A stretch of 64,000 bases of DNA from contig OY829540.1 in the NCBI GenBank assembly GCA_963691705.1, forward strand, positions 51,248,158-51,312,157, given 5' to 3'. Below, one piece after another: positions 25,401 to 36,648 of this stretch; the first letter of the stretch is position 1, and every line of letters begins with the position of its first letter. The translations under genes were made by a program, and so were the position numbers. Source of the DNA: Viola odorata. Lineage: Eukaryota > Streptophyta > Magnoliopsida > Malpighiales > Violaceae. Below the pieces are notes generated by a model that saw only the letters and a program-made list of their open reading frames with translations, searched no databases and was not told the DNA's origin.

Positions 25401-25954
25401 CGGTGTCCCCGTTCGGATCTCAGGTTTACGTTTTCTGCATCGACCTCCGAGAATTGCGGTGTCCCCGTTCGGATCTCAGGTTTACGTTTTCTGCATCGAC
25501 TTCCGAGAATTGCGGTGTTCCCATTCAGATGTCAACTTTCAGTTTTCTGCATAGAGGTTTGAGAATTGCGGTGTCCCCGTTCGGATCTCAGGTTTACGTT
25601 TCTGCATCGACTTCCGAGAATTGCGGTGTCCCCGTTCGGATGTCAACTTTCATTTTCTACATAGAGGTACGAGAATTGCGGTGTCCCCGTTCGGATCTCA
25701 GGTTTACGTTTTCTGCATCGACTTCCGAGAATTGCGGTGTCCCCATTCGGATCTCATGTTTACGTTTTGTGCATCGACTTCCGAGAATTGCGGTGTCCCC
25801 GTTCCGATGTCAACTTTCAGTTTTCTGAATAGAGGTCCGAGAATTGCGGTGTCCCCGTTCGCATGTCAACTTTCGTTTTCTACATAGAGGTTCAAGAATT
25901 GCGGTGTCCCCGTTCGGATCTTAGGTTTACATTTTCTGCATCGACTTTCGAGAA
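22446..25954 (+). repeat. Canonical higher-order unit, copy 6 (3,509 bp), lineage beta
   Basis: Q 22446-23392, R 23393-24116, R 24117-24840, P 24841-25954. The beta markers are G at 22769 and T at 23466. Its order after an alpha unit repeats the alpha-beta order of copies 2 and 3 about 10.2-10.3 kb upstream. C at 25445 is private. Confidence 0.9.
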
Positions 25955-28851
25955 TTGCGGTGTCCCCGTTCGGATGTCAACTTTCATTTTCTACATAGAG
26001 GTTCGAGAATTGCGGTGTCCCCGTTCGGATCTCAGGTTTACATTTTCTGCATCGACTTCTTAGAATTGCGGTGTCCCCGTTCGGATCTTAGGTTTACGTT
26101 TTCTACATCGACTTCCGAGAATTGTGGTGTCCCCGTTCGGATGTCAACTTTCAGTTTTCTGAATAGAGGTTCGAGAATTGCGGTGTCCCCGTTCGGATTT
26201 CAACTTTCATTTTCTACATAGAGGTTCGAGAATTGCGGTGTCCCGGTTCGGATCTCAGGTTTACGTTTTCTGCATCGACTTCCGAGAATTGTGGTGTCCC
26301 CGTTCGGATGTCAACTTTCAGTTTTCTGGATAGAGGTTTCAGAATTACGGTGTCCCCGTTCGGATCTCAGGTTTACGTTTTGTGCATCGACTTCGGAGAA
26401 TTGCGGTGTCCCCGTTCGGATCTCAGGTTTACGTTTTCTGCATCGACTTTCGAAAATTGCGGTGTCCCCGTTCGGATGTCAACTTTCATTTTCTACATAG
26501 AGGTACGAGAATTGCGGTATCCCCGTTCGGATCTCAAGTTTACGTTTTCTGCATCGACTTCCGAGAATTGCGGTGTCCCCGTTCGGATCTCAGGTTTACG
26601 TTTTCTGCATCGACTTCCGAGAATTGCGGTGTTCCCATTCAGATGTCAACTTTCAGTTTTCTGCATAGAGGTTTGAGAATTGCGGTGTCCCCGTTCGGAT
26701 CTCAGGTTTACGTTTTCTGCATCGACTTCCGAGAATTGCGGTGTCCCCGTTCGGATGTCAACTTTTAGTTTTCTGAATAGAGGCCCGAGAATTGCGGTGT
26801 CCCTATTCGGATGTCAACTTCATTTTCTACATAGAGGTTCGAGAATTGCGGTGTCCCCGATCGGATCTTAGGTTTACATTTTCTGCATCGACTTTCGAGA
26901 ATTGCGGTGTCCCCGTTCGGATGTCAACTTTCATTTTCTACATAGAGGTTCGAGAATTGCGGTGTCCCCGTTCGGATCTCAGGTTTACATTTTCTGCATC
27001 GACTTCTTAGAATTGCGGTGTCCCCGTTCGGATCTTAGGTTTACGTTTTCTACATCGACTTCCGAGAATTGTGGTGTCCCCGTTCGGATGTCAACTTTCA
27101 GTTTTCTGAATAGAGGTTTGAGAATTGCGGTGTGCCCGTTCGGATCTCAAGTTTACGTTTTCTACATCGACTTCCGAGAATTGCGGTGTCCCCATTCGGA
27201 TGTCAACTTTCAGTTTCTGCATAGAGGTCCGAGAATTGCGGTGTCCCCGTTCGGATGTCAACTATCATTTTCTACAAAGAGGTTCGAGAATTGCGGTGTC
27301 CCTGTTCGGATCTCAGGTTTATGTTTTCTGCATCGACTTCCGAGAATTGCGGTGTCCCTGTTCGGATGTCAACTTTCAGTTTTCTGCATAGAGGTTTGAG
27401 AATTGCGGTGTCCCCATTCGGATCTCATGTTTACGTTTTCTGCATCGACTTCCGAGAATTGCGGTGTCCCTGTTCGGATGTCAACTTTCAGTTTTCTGCA
27501 TAGAGGTTTGAGAATTGCGGTGTCCCCATTCGGATCTCATGTTTACGTTTTGTGCATCGACTTCCGAGAATTGCGGTGTCCCGGTTCCGATGTCAACTTT
27601 CAGTTTTCTGAATAGAGGTCCGAGAATTGCGGTGTCCCCGTTCGCATGTCAACTTTCGTTTTCTACATAGAGGTTCAAGAATTGCGGTGTCCCCGTTCGG
27701 ATCTTAGGTTTACATTTTCTGCATCGACTTTCGAGAATTGCGGTGTCCCCGTTCGGATGTCAACTTTCATTTTCTACATAGAGGTTCGAGAATTGCGGTG
27801 TCCCCGTTCGGATCTCAGGTTTACATTTTCTGCATCGACTTCTTAGAATTGCGGTGTCCCCGTTCGGATCTTAGGTTTACGTTTTCTACATCGACTTCCG
27901 AGAATTGTGGTGTCCCCGTTCGGATGTCAACTTTCAGTTTTCTGAATAGAGGTTCGAGAATTGCGGTGTCCCCGTTCGGATTTCAACTTTCATTTTCTAC
28001 ATAGAGGTTCGAGAATTGCGGTGTCCCGGTTCGGATCTCAGGTTTACGTTTTCTGCATCGACTTCCGAGAATTGTGGTGTCCCCGTTCGGATGTCAACTT
28101 TCAGTTTTCTGGATAGAGGTTTGAGAATTACGGTGTCCCCGTTCGGATCTCAGGTTTACGTTTTGTGCATCGACTTCTGAGAATTGCGGTGTCCCCGTTC
28201 GGATCTCAGGTTTACGTTTTCTGCATCGACTTTCGAAAATTGCGGTGTCCCCGTTCGGATGTCAACTTTCATTTTCTACATAGAGGTACGAGAATTGCGG
28301 TGTCCCCGTTCGGATCTCAGGTTTACATTTTCTGCATCGACTTCCGAGAATTGCGGTGTCCCCGTTCGGATCTCAGGTTTACGTTTTCTGCATCGACTTC
28401 CGAGAATTGCGGTGTTCCCATTCAGATGTCAACTTTCAGTTTTCTGCATAGAGGTTTGAGAATTGCGGTGTCCCCGTTCGGATCTCAGGTTTACGTTTCT
28501 GCATCGACTTCCGAGAATTGCGGTGTCCCCGTTCGGATGTCAACTTTCATTTTCTACATAGAGGTACGAGAATTGCGGTGTCCCCGTTCGGATCTCAGGT
28601 TTACCTTTTCTGCATCGACTTCCGAGAATTGCGGTGTCCCCATTCGGATCTCATGTTTACGTTTTGTGCATCGACTTTCGAGAATTGCGGTGTCCCCGTT
28701 CCGATGTCAACTTTCAGTTTTCTGAATAGAGGTCCGAGAATTGCGGTGTCCCCGTTCGCATGTCAACTTTCGTTTTCTACATAGAGGTTCAAGAATTGCG
28801 GTGTCCCCGTTCGGATCTTAGGTTTACATTTTCTGCATCGACTTTCGAGAA
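25955..28851 (+). repeat. Region I terminal unit: Q, expanded R, P (2,897 bp)
   Basis: Q 25955-26901, expanded R 26902-27737, P 27738-28851. It lacks the beta markers and the second R block, and is the last region I unit before the block composition changes. G at 27583 (CCGGTTCCG) is private. Confidence 0.88.
26902..27737 (+). repeat. R block with a duplicated A-B2 dimer (836 bp)
   Basis: After monomer 9 the series runs CTCATG A, CCCTGTTC B2, CTCATG A. Monomers 9-10 are thus present twice, adding 112 bp between about 27400 and 27515. The first CTCATG copy has TTTTCTGC and the second the usual TTTTGTGC, so the pair is a slightly hybrid duplicate. Fifteen monomers in total. Confidence 0.86.
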
Positions 28852-29965
28852 TTGCGGTGTCCCCGTTCGGATGTCAACTTTCATTTTCTACATAGAGGTT
28901 CGAGAATTGCGGTGTCCCCGTTCGGATCTCAGGTTTACATTTTCTGCATCGACTTCTTAGAATTGCGGTGTCCCCGTTCGGATCTTAGGTTTACGTTTTC
29001 TACATCGACTTCCGAGAATTGTGGTGTCCCCGTTCGGATGTCAACTTTCAGTTTTCTGAATAGAGGTTCGAGAATTGCGGTGTCCCCGTTCGGATTTCAA
29101 CTTTCATTTTCTACATAGAGGTTCGAGAATTGCGGTGTCCCGGTTCGGATCTCAGGTTTACGTTTTCTGCATCGACTTCCGAGAATTGTGGTGTCCCCGT
29201 TCGGATGTCAACTTTCAGTTTTCTGGATAGAGGTTTGAGAATTACGGTGTCCCCGTTCGGATCTCAGGTTTACGTTTTGTGCATCTACTTTTGAGAATTG
29301 CGGTGTCCCCGTTCGGATCTCAGGTTTACGTTTTCTGCATCGACTTTCGAAAATTGCGGTGTCCCCGTTCGGATGTCAACTTTCATTTTCTACATAGAGG
29401 TACGAGAATTGCGTTGTCCCCGTTCGGATCTCAGGTTTACATTTTCTGCATCGACTTCCGAGAATTGCGGTGTCCCCGTTCGGATCTCAGGTTTACGTTT
29501 TCTGCATCGACTTCCGAGAATTGCGGTGTTCCCATTCAGATGTCAACTTTCAGTTTTCTGCATAGAGGTTTGAGAATTGCGGTGTCCCCGTTCGGATCTC
29601 AGGTTTACGTTTCTGCATCGACTTCCGAGAATTGCGGTGTCCCCGTTCGGATGTCAACTTTCATTTTCTACATAGAGGTACGAGAATTGCGGTGTCCCCG
29701 TTCGGATCTCAGGTTTACGTTTTCTGCATCGACTTCCGAGAATTGCGGTGTCCCCATTCGGATCTCATGTTTACGTTTTGTGCATCGACTTTCGAGAATT
29801 GCGGTGTCCCCGTTCCGATGTCAACTTTCAGTTTTCTGAATAGAGGTCCGAGAATTGCGGTGTCCCCGTTCGCATGTCAACTTTCGTTTTCTACATAGAG
29901 GTTCAAGAATTGCGGTGTCCCCGTTCGGATCTTAGGTTTACATTTTCTGCATCGACTTTCGAGAA
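28852..29965 (+). repeat. Extra P block opening region II (1,114 bp)
   Basis: A second P follows the one at 27738. It is the first to carry the region II signature GCATCTACTTTTGAG (near 29281) in monomer 8, where region I has GCATCGACTTCTGAG. The same signature recurs in the P blocks starting at 32082, 35535 and 38876, which groups them as one subfamily. Confidence 0.88.
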
Positions 29966-30912
29966 TTGCGGTGTCCCCGTTCGGATGTCAACTTTCATTT
30001 TCTACATAGAGGTTCGAGAATTGCGGTGTCCCCGTTCGGATCTCAGGTTTACATTTTCTGCATCGACTTCTTAGAATTGCGGTGTCCCCGTTCGGATCTT
30101 AGGTTTACGTTTTCTACATCGACTTCCGAGAATTGTGGTGTCCCCGTTCGGATGTCAACTTTCAGTTTTCTGAATAGAGGTTCGAGAATTGCGGTGTCCC
30201 CGTTCGGATTTCAACTTTCATTTTCTACATAGAGGTTCGAGAATTGCGGTGTCCCGGTTCGGATCTCAGGTTTACGTTTTCTGCATCGACTTCCGAGAAT
30301 TGTGGTGTCCCCGTTCGGATGTCAACTTTCAGTTTTCTGGATAGAGGTTTGAGAATTACGGTGTCCCCGTTCGGATCTCAGGTTTACGTTTTGTGCATCG
30401 ACTTCGGAGAATTGCGGTGTCCCCGTTCGGATCTCAGGTTTACGTTTTCTGCATCGACTTCCGAGAATTGCGGTGTTCCCATTCAGATGTCAACTTTCAG
30501 TTTTCTGCATAGAGGTTTGAGAATTGCGGTGTCCCCGTTCGGATCTCAGGTTTACGTTTCTGCATCGACTTCCGAGAATTGCGGTGTCCCCGTTCGGATG
30601 TCAACTTTCATTTTCTACATAGAGGTACGAGAATTGCGGTTTCCCCGTTCGGATCTCAGGTTTACGTTTTCTGCATCGACTTCCGAGAATTGCGGTGTCC
30701 CCATTCGGATCTCATGTTTACGTTTTGTGCATCGACTTTCGAGAATTGCGGTGTCCCCGTTCCGATGTCAACTTTCAGTTTTCTGAATAGAGGTCCGAGA
30801 ATTGCGGTGTCCCCGTTCGCATGTCAACTTTCGTTTTCTACATAGAGGTTCAAGAATTGCGGTGTCCCCGTTCGGATCTTAGGTTTACATTTTCTGCATC
30901 GACTTTCGAGAA
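29966..30912 (+). repeat. Q' block: a P-type block shortened by one trimer (947 bp)
   Basis: It has the same length as Q but is built differently. Monomer 8 ends CTTCGGA as in Q, then one A leads straight to the GTTCCCATTCAG B2. The end is P-type: short A with ACGTTTCTGC, then B1, A, CTCATG A, GTTCCGAT B2, GTTCGCAT B1 and A. It equals P minus an A-B1-A trimer of 167 bp. Further copies are at 33196-34142, 36649-37595 and 39990-40936. Length alone would misidentify it as Q. Confidence 0.87.
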
Positions 30913-31580
30913 TTGCGGTGTCCCCGTTCGGATGTCAACTTTCATTTTCTACATAGAGGTTCGAGAATTGCGGTGTCCCCGTTCGGATCTCAGGTTTACA
31001 TTTTCTGCATCGACTTCTTAGAATTGCGGTGTCCCCGTTCGGATCTTAGGTTTACGTTTTCTACATCGACTTCCGAGAATTGTGGTGTCCCCGTTCGGAT
31101 GTCAACTTTCAGTTTTCTGAATAGAGGTTCGAAAATTGCGGTGTCCCCGTTCGGATGTCAACTTTCATTTTCTACATAGAGGTACGAGAATTGTGGTATC
31201 CCCGTTCGGATCTCAAGTTTACGTTTTCTGCATCGACTTCCGAGAATTGCGGTGTCCCCGTTCGGATCTCAGGTTTACGTTTTCTGCATCGACTTCCGAG
31301 AATTGCGGTGTTCCCATTCAGATGTCAACTTTCAGTTTTCTGCATAGAGGTTTGAGAATTGCGGTGTCCCCGTTCGGATCTCAGGTTTACGTTTTCTGCA
31401 TCGACTTCCGAGAATTGCGGTGTCCCCGTTCGGATGTCAACTTTTAGTTTTCTGAATAGAGGCCCGAGAATTGCGGTGTCCCTATTCGGATGTCAACTTC
31501 ATTTTCTACATAGAGGTTCGAGAATTGCGGTGTCCCCGATCGGACCTTAGGTTTACATTTTCTGCATCGACTTTCGAGAA
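30913..31580 (+). repeat. S block: Q lacking monomers 5-9 (12 monomers, 668 bp)
   Basis: Monomer 4 (B2) is followed by monomer 10 (AAATTG core, GAGGTACGA), with the junction near 31135. The rest is Q-type, including the TATCCC core with CTCAAG, CAACTTTTAG, the 54-bp B1 and CCCGATCGG. The deletion removes 55+4x56 = 279 bp. A second copy lies at 34143-34810. A shorter derivative is at 37596-38151. Confidence 0.87.
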
Positions 31581-32081
31581 TTGCGGTGTCCCCGTTCGGA
31601 TGTCAACTTTCATTTTCTACATAGAGGTTCGAGAATTGCGGTGTCCCCGTTCGGATCTCAGGTTTACATTTTCTGCATCGACTTCTTAGAATTGCGGTGT
31701 CCCCGTTCGGATCTTAGGTTTACGTTTTCTACATCGACTTCCGAGAATTGTGGTGTCCCCGTTCGGATGTCAACTTTCATTTTCTACATAGAGGTTCGAG
31801 AATTGCGGTGTCCCCGTTCGGATCTCAGGTTTACGTTTTCTGCATCGACTTCTTAGAATTGCGGTGTCCCCGTTCGGATCTTAGGTTTACGTTTTCTACA
31901 TCGACTTTCGAGAATTGCGGTGTCCCCGTTCGGATGTCAACTTTCATTTTCTACATAGAGGTTCGAGAATTGCGGTGTCCCCGTTCGGATCTCAGGTTTA
32001 CATTTTCTGCATCGACTTCTTAGAATTGCGGTGTCCCCGTTCGGATCTTAGGTTTACGTTTTCTACATCGACTTTCGAGAA
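31581..32081 (+). repeat. Three tandem 167-bp trimers (B1-A-A)
   Basis: Starts at 31581, 31748 and 31915 are exactly 167 bp apart. Each trimer is B1, an A ending CTTCTTA and an A starting CTTAGG with CTACATCG, that is, the common head of every block. The P block at 32082 begins with a fourth head. Copies differ slightly: the second starts with a TTGTGG core and has ACGTTTTC in its first A, and copies two and three end CTTTCGA. This is the purest expression of the trimeric sub-repeat in the window. Confidence 0.92.
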
Positions 32082-33195
32082 TTGCGGTGTCCCCGTTCGG
32101 ATGTCAACTTTCATTTTCTACATAGAGGTTCGAGAATTGCGGTGTCCCCGTTCGGATCTCAGGTTTACATTTTCTGCATCGACTTCTTAGAATTGCGGTG
32201 TCCCCGTTCGGATCTTAGGTTTACGTTTTCTACATCGACTTCCGAGAATTGTGGTGTCCCCGTTCGGATGTCAACTTTCAGTTTTCTGAATAGAGGTTCG
32301 AGAATTGCGGTGTCCCCGTTCGGATTTCAACTTTCATTTTCTACATAGAGGTTCGAGAATTGCGGTGTCCCGGTTCGGATCTCAGGTTTACGTTTTCTGC
32401 ATCGACTTCCGAGAATTGTGGTGTCCCCGTTCGGATGTCAACTTTCAGTTTTCTGGATAGAGGTTTGAGAATTACGGTGTCCCCGTTCGGATCTCAGGTT
32501 TACGTTTTGTGCATCTACTTTTGAGAATTGCGGTGTCCCCGTTCGGATCTCAGGTTTACGTTTTCTGCATCGACTTTCGAAAATTGCGGTGTCCCCGTTC
32601 GGATGTCAACTTTCATTTTCTACATAGAGGTACGAGAATTGCGGTGTCCCCGTTCGGATCTCAGGTTTACATTTTCTGCATCGACTTCCGAGAATTCCGG
32701 TGTCCCCGTTCGGATCTCAGGTTTACGTTTTCTGCATCGACTTCCGAGAATTGCGGTGTTCCCATTCAGATGTCAACTTTCAGTTTTCTGCATAGAGGTT
32801 TGAGAATTGCGGTGTCCCCGTTCGGATCTCAGGTTTCCGTTTCTGCATCGACTTCCGAGAATTGCGGTGTCCCCGTTCGGATGTCAACTTTCATTTTCTA
32901 CATAGAGGTACGAGAATTGCGGTGTCCCCGTTCGGATCTCAGGTTTACGTTTTCTGCATCGACTTCCGAGAATTGCGGTGTCCCCATTCGGATCTCATGT
33001 TTACGTTTTGTGCATCGACTTTCGAGAATTGCGGTGTCCCCGTTCCGATGTCAACTTTCAGTTTTCTGAATAGAGGTCCGAGAATTGCGGTGTCCCCGTT
33101 CGCATGTCAACTTTCGTTTTCTACATAGAGGTTCAAGAATTGCGGTGTCCCCGTTCGGATCTTAGGTTTACATTTTCTGCATCGACTTTCGAGAA

Positions 33196-36100
33196 TTGCG
33201 GTGTCCCCGTTCGGATGTCAACTTTCATTTTCTACATAGAGGTTCGAGAATTGCGGTGTCCCCATTCGGATCTCAGGTTTACATTTTCTGCATCGACTTC
33301 TTAGAATTGCGGTGTCCCCGTTCGGATCTTAGGTTTACGTTTTCTACATCGACTTCCGAGAATTGTGGTGTCCCCGTTCGGATGTCAACTTTCAGTTTTC
33401 TGAATAGAGGTTCGAGAATTGCGGTGTCCCCGTTCGGATTTCAACTTTCATTTTCTACATAGAGGTTCGAGAATTGCGGTGTCCCGGTTCGGATCTCAGG
33501 TTTACGTTTTCTGCATCGACTTCCGAGAATTGTGGTGTCCCCGTTCGGATGTCAACTTTCAGTTTTCTGGATAGAGGTTTGAGAATTACGGTGTCCCCGT
33601 TCGGATCTCAGGTTTACGTTTTGTGCATCGACTTCGGAGAATTGCGGTGTCCCCGTTCGGATCTCAGGTTTACGTTTTCTGCATCGACTTCCGAGAATTG
33701 CGGTGTTCCCATTCAGATGTCAACTTTCAGTTTTCTGCATAGAGGTTTGAGAATTGCGGTGTCCCCGTTCGGATCTCAGGTTTACGTTTCTGCATCGACT
33801 TCCGAGAATTGCGGTGTCCCCGTTCGGATGTCAACTTTCATTTTCTACATAGAGGTACGAGAATTGCGGTATCCCCGTTCGGATCTCAGGTTTACGTTTT
33901 CTGCATCGACTTCCGAGAATTGCGGTGTCCCCATTCGGATCTCATGTTTACGTTTTGTGCATCGACTTTCGAGAATTGCGGTGTCCCCGTTCCGATGTCA
34001 ACTTTCAGTTTTCTGAATAGAGGTCCGAGAATTGCGGTGTCCCCGTTCGCATGTCAACTTTCGTTTTCTACATAGAGGTTCAAGAATTGCGGTGTCCCCG
34101 TTCGGATCTTAGGTTTACATTTTCTGCATCGACTTTCGAGAATTGCGGTGTCCCCGTTCGGATGTCAACTTTCATTTTCTACATAGAGGTTCGAGAATTG
34201 CGGTGTCCCCGTTCGGATCTCAGGTTTACATTTTCTGCATCGACTTCTTAGAATTACGGTGTCCCCGTTCGGATCTTAGGTTTACGTTTTCTACATCGAC
34301 TTCCGAGAATTGTGGTGTCCCCGTTCGGATGTCAACTTTCAGTTTTCTGAATAGAGGTTCGAAAATTGCGGTGTCCCCGTTCGGATGTCAACTTTCATTT
34401 TCTACATAGAGGTACGAGAATTGCGGTATCCCCGTTCGGATCTCAAGTTTACGTTTTCTGCATCGACTTCCGAGAATTGCGGTGTCCCCGTTCGGATCTC
34501 AGGTTTACGTTTTCTGCATCGACTTCCGAGAATTGCGGTGTTCCCATTCAGATGTCAACTTTCAGTTTTCTGCATAGAGGTTTGAGAATTGCGGTGTCCC
34601 CGTTCGGATCTCAGGTTTACGTTTTCTGCATCGACTTCCGAGAATTGCGGTGTCCCCGTTCGGATGTCAACTTTTAGTTTTCTGAATAGAGGCCCGAGAA
34701 TTGCGGTGTCCCTATTCGGATGTCAACTTCATTTTCTACATAGAGGTTCGAGAATTGCGGTGTCCCCGATCGGACCTTAGGTTTACATTTTCTGCATCGA
34801 CTTTCGAGAATTGCGGTGTCCCCGTTCGGATGTCAACTTTCATTTTCTACATAGAGGTTCGAGAATTGCGGTGTCCCCGTTCGGATCTCAGGTTTACATT
34901 TTCTGCATCGACTTCTTAGAATTGCGGTGTCCCCGTTCGGATCTTAGGTTTACGTTTTCTACATCGACTTCCGAGAATTGTGGTGTCCCCGTTCGGATGT
35001 CAACTTTCAGTTTTCTGAATAGAGGTTTGAGAATTGCGGTGTGCCCGTTCGGATCTCAAGTTTACGTTTTCTACATCGACTTCCGAGAATTGCGGTGTCC
35101 CCGTTCGGATGTCAACTTTCAGTTTCTGCATAGAGGTCCGAGAATTGCGGTGTCCCCGTTCGGATGTCAACTATCATTTTCTACAAAGAGGTTCGAGAAT
35201 TGCGGTGTCCCTGTTCGGATCTCAGGTTTATGTTTTCTGCATCGACTTCCGAGAATTGCGGTGTCCTTGTTCGGATGTCAACTTTCAGTTTTCTGCATAG
35301 AGGTTTGAGAATTGCGGTGTCCCCATTCGGATCTCATGTTTACGTTTTGTGCATCGACTTCCGAGAATTGCGGTGTCCCCGTTCCGATGTCAACTTTCAG
35401 TTTTCTGAATAGAGGTCCGAGAATTGCGGTGTCCCCGTTCGCATGTCAACTTTCGTTTTCTACATAGAGGTTCAAGAATTGCGGTGTCCCCGTTCGGATC
35501 TTAGGTTTACATTTTCTGCATCGACTTTCGAGAATTGCGGTGTCCCCGTTCGGATGTCAACTTTCATTTTCTACATAGAGGTTCGAGAATTGCGGTGTCC
35601 CCGTTCGGATCTCAGGTTTACATTTTCTGCATCGACTTCTTAGAATTGCGGTGTCCCCGTTCGGATCTTAGGTTTACGTTTTCTACATCGACTTCCGAGA
35701 ATTGTGGTGTCCCCGTTCGGATGTGAACTTTCAGTTTTCTGAATAGAGGTTCGAGAATTGCGGTGTCCCCGTTCGGATTTCAACTTTCATTTTCTACATA
35801 GAGGTTCGAGAATTGCGGTGTCCCGGTTCGGATCTCAGGTTTACGTTTTCTGCATCGACTTCCGAGAATTGTGGTGTCCCCGTTCGGATGTCAACTTTCA
35901 GTTTTCTGGATAGAGGTTTGAGAATTACGGTGTCCCCGTTCGGATCTCAGGTTTACGTTTTGTGCATCTACTTTTGAGAATTGCGGTGTCCCCGTTCGGA
36001 TCTCAGGTTTACGTTTTCTGCATCGACTTTCGAAAATTGCGGTGTCCCCGTTCGGATGTCAACTTTCATTTTCTACATAGAGGTACGAGAATTGCGGTGT

Positions 36101-36648
36101 CCCCGTTCGGATCTCAGGTTTACATTTTCTGCATCGACTTCCGAGAATTGCGGTGTCCCCGTTCGGATCTCAGGTTTACGTTTTCTGCATCGACTTCCGA
36201 GAATTGCGGTGTTCCCATTCAGATGTCAACTTTCAGTTTTCTGCATAGAGGTTTGAGAATTGCGGTGTCCCCGTTCGGATCTCAGGTTTACGTTTCTGCA
36301 TCGACTTCCGAGAATTGCGGTGTCCCCGTTCGGATGTCAACTTTCATTTTCTACATAGAGGTACGAGAATTGCGGTGTCCCCGTTCGGATCTCAGGTTTA
36401 CGTTTTCTGCATCGACTTCCGAGAATTGCGGTGTCCCCATTCGGATCTCATGTTTACGTTTTGTGCATCGACTTTCGAGAATTGCGGTGTCCCCGTTCCG
36501 ATGTCAACTTTCAGTTTTCTGAATAGAGGTCCGAGAATTGCGGTGTCCCCGTTCGCATGTCAACTTTCGTTTTCTACATAGAGGTTCAAGAATTGCGGTG
36601 TCCCCGTTCGGATCTTAGGTTTACATTTTCTGCATCGACTTTCGAGAA
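33196..36648 (+). repeat. Region II unit 2: Q'-S-R-P (3,453 bp)
   Basis: Q' 33196-34142, S 34143-34810, R 34811-35534, P 35535-36648. Sixty-two monomers. In this R, monomer 6 has the plain CCCCGTTC core instead of CCCCATTC. A GTGAAC variant near 35725 sits in monomer 4 of the P block. Confidence 0.88.

Larger units (their letters stand above)
29966..33195 (+). repeat. Region II unit 1: Q'-S-(167)x3-P (3,230 bp)
   Basis: Q' 29966-30912, S 30913-31580, three 167-bp trimers 31581-32081, P 32082-33195. The trimers stand where the next unit has an R block. Fifty-eight monomers. C at 32697 in the P block is private. Confidence 0.88.
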
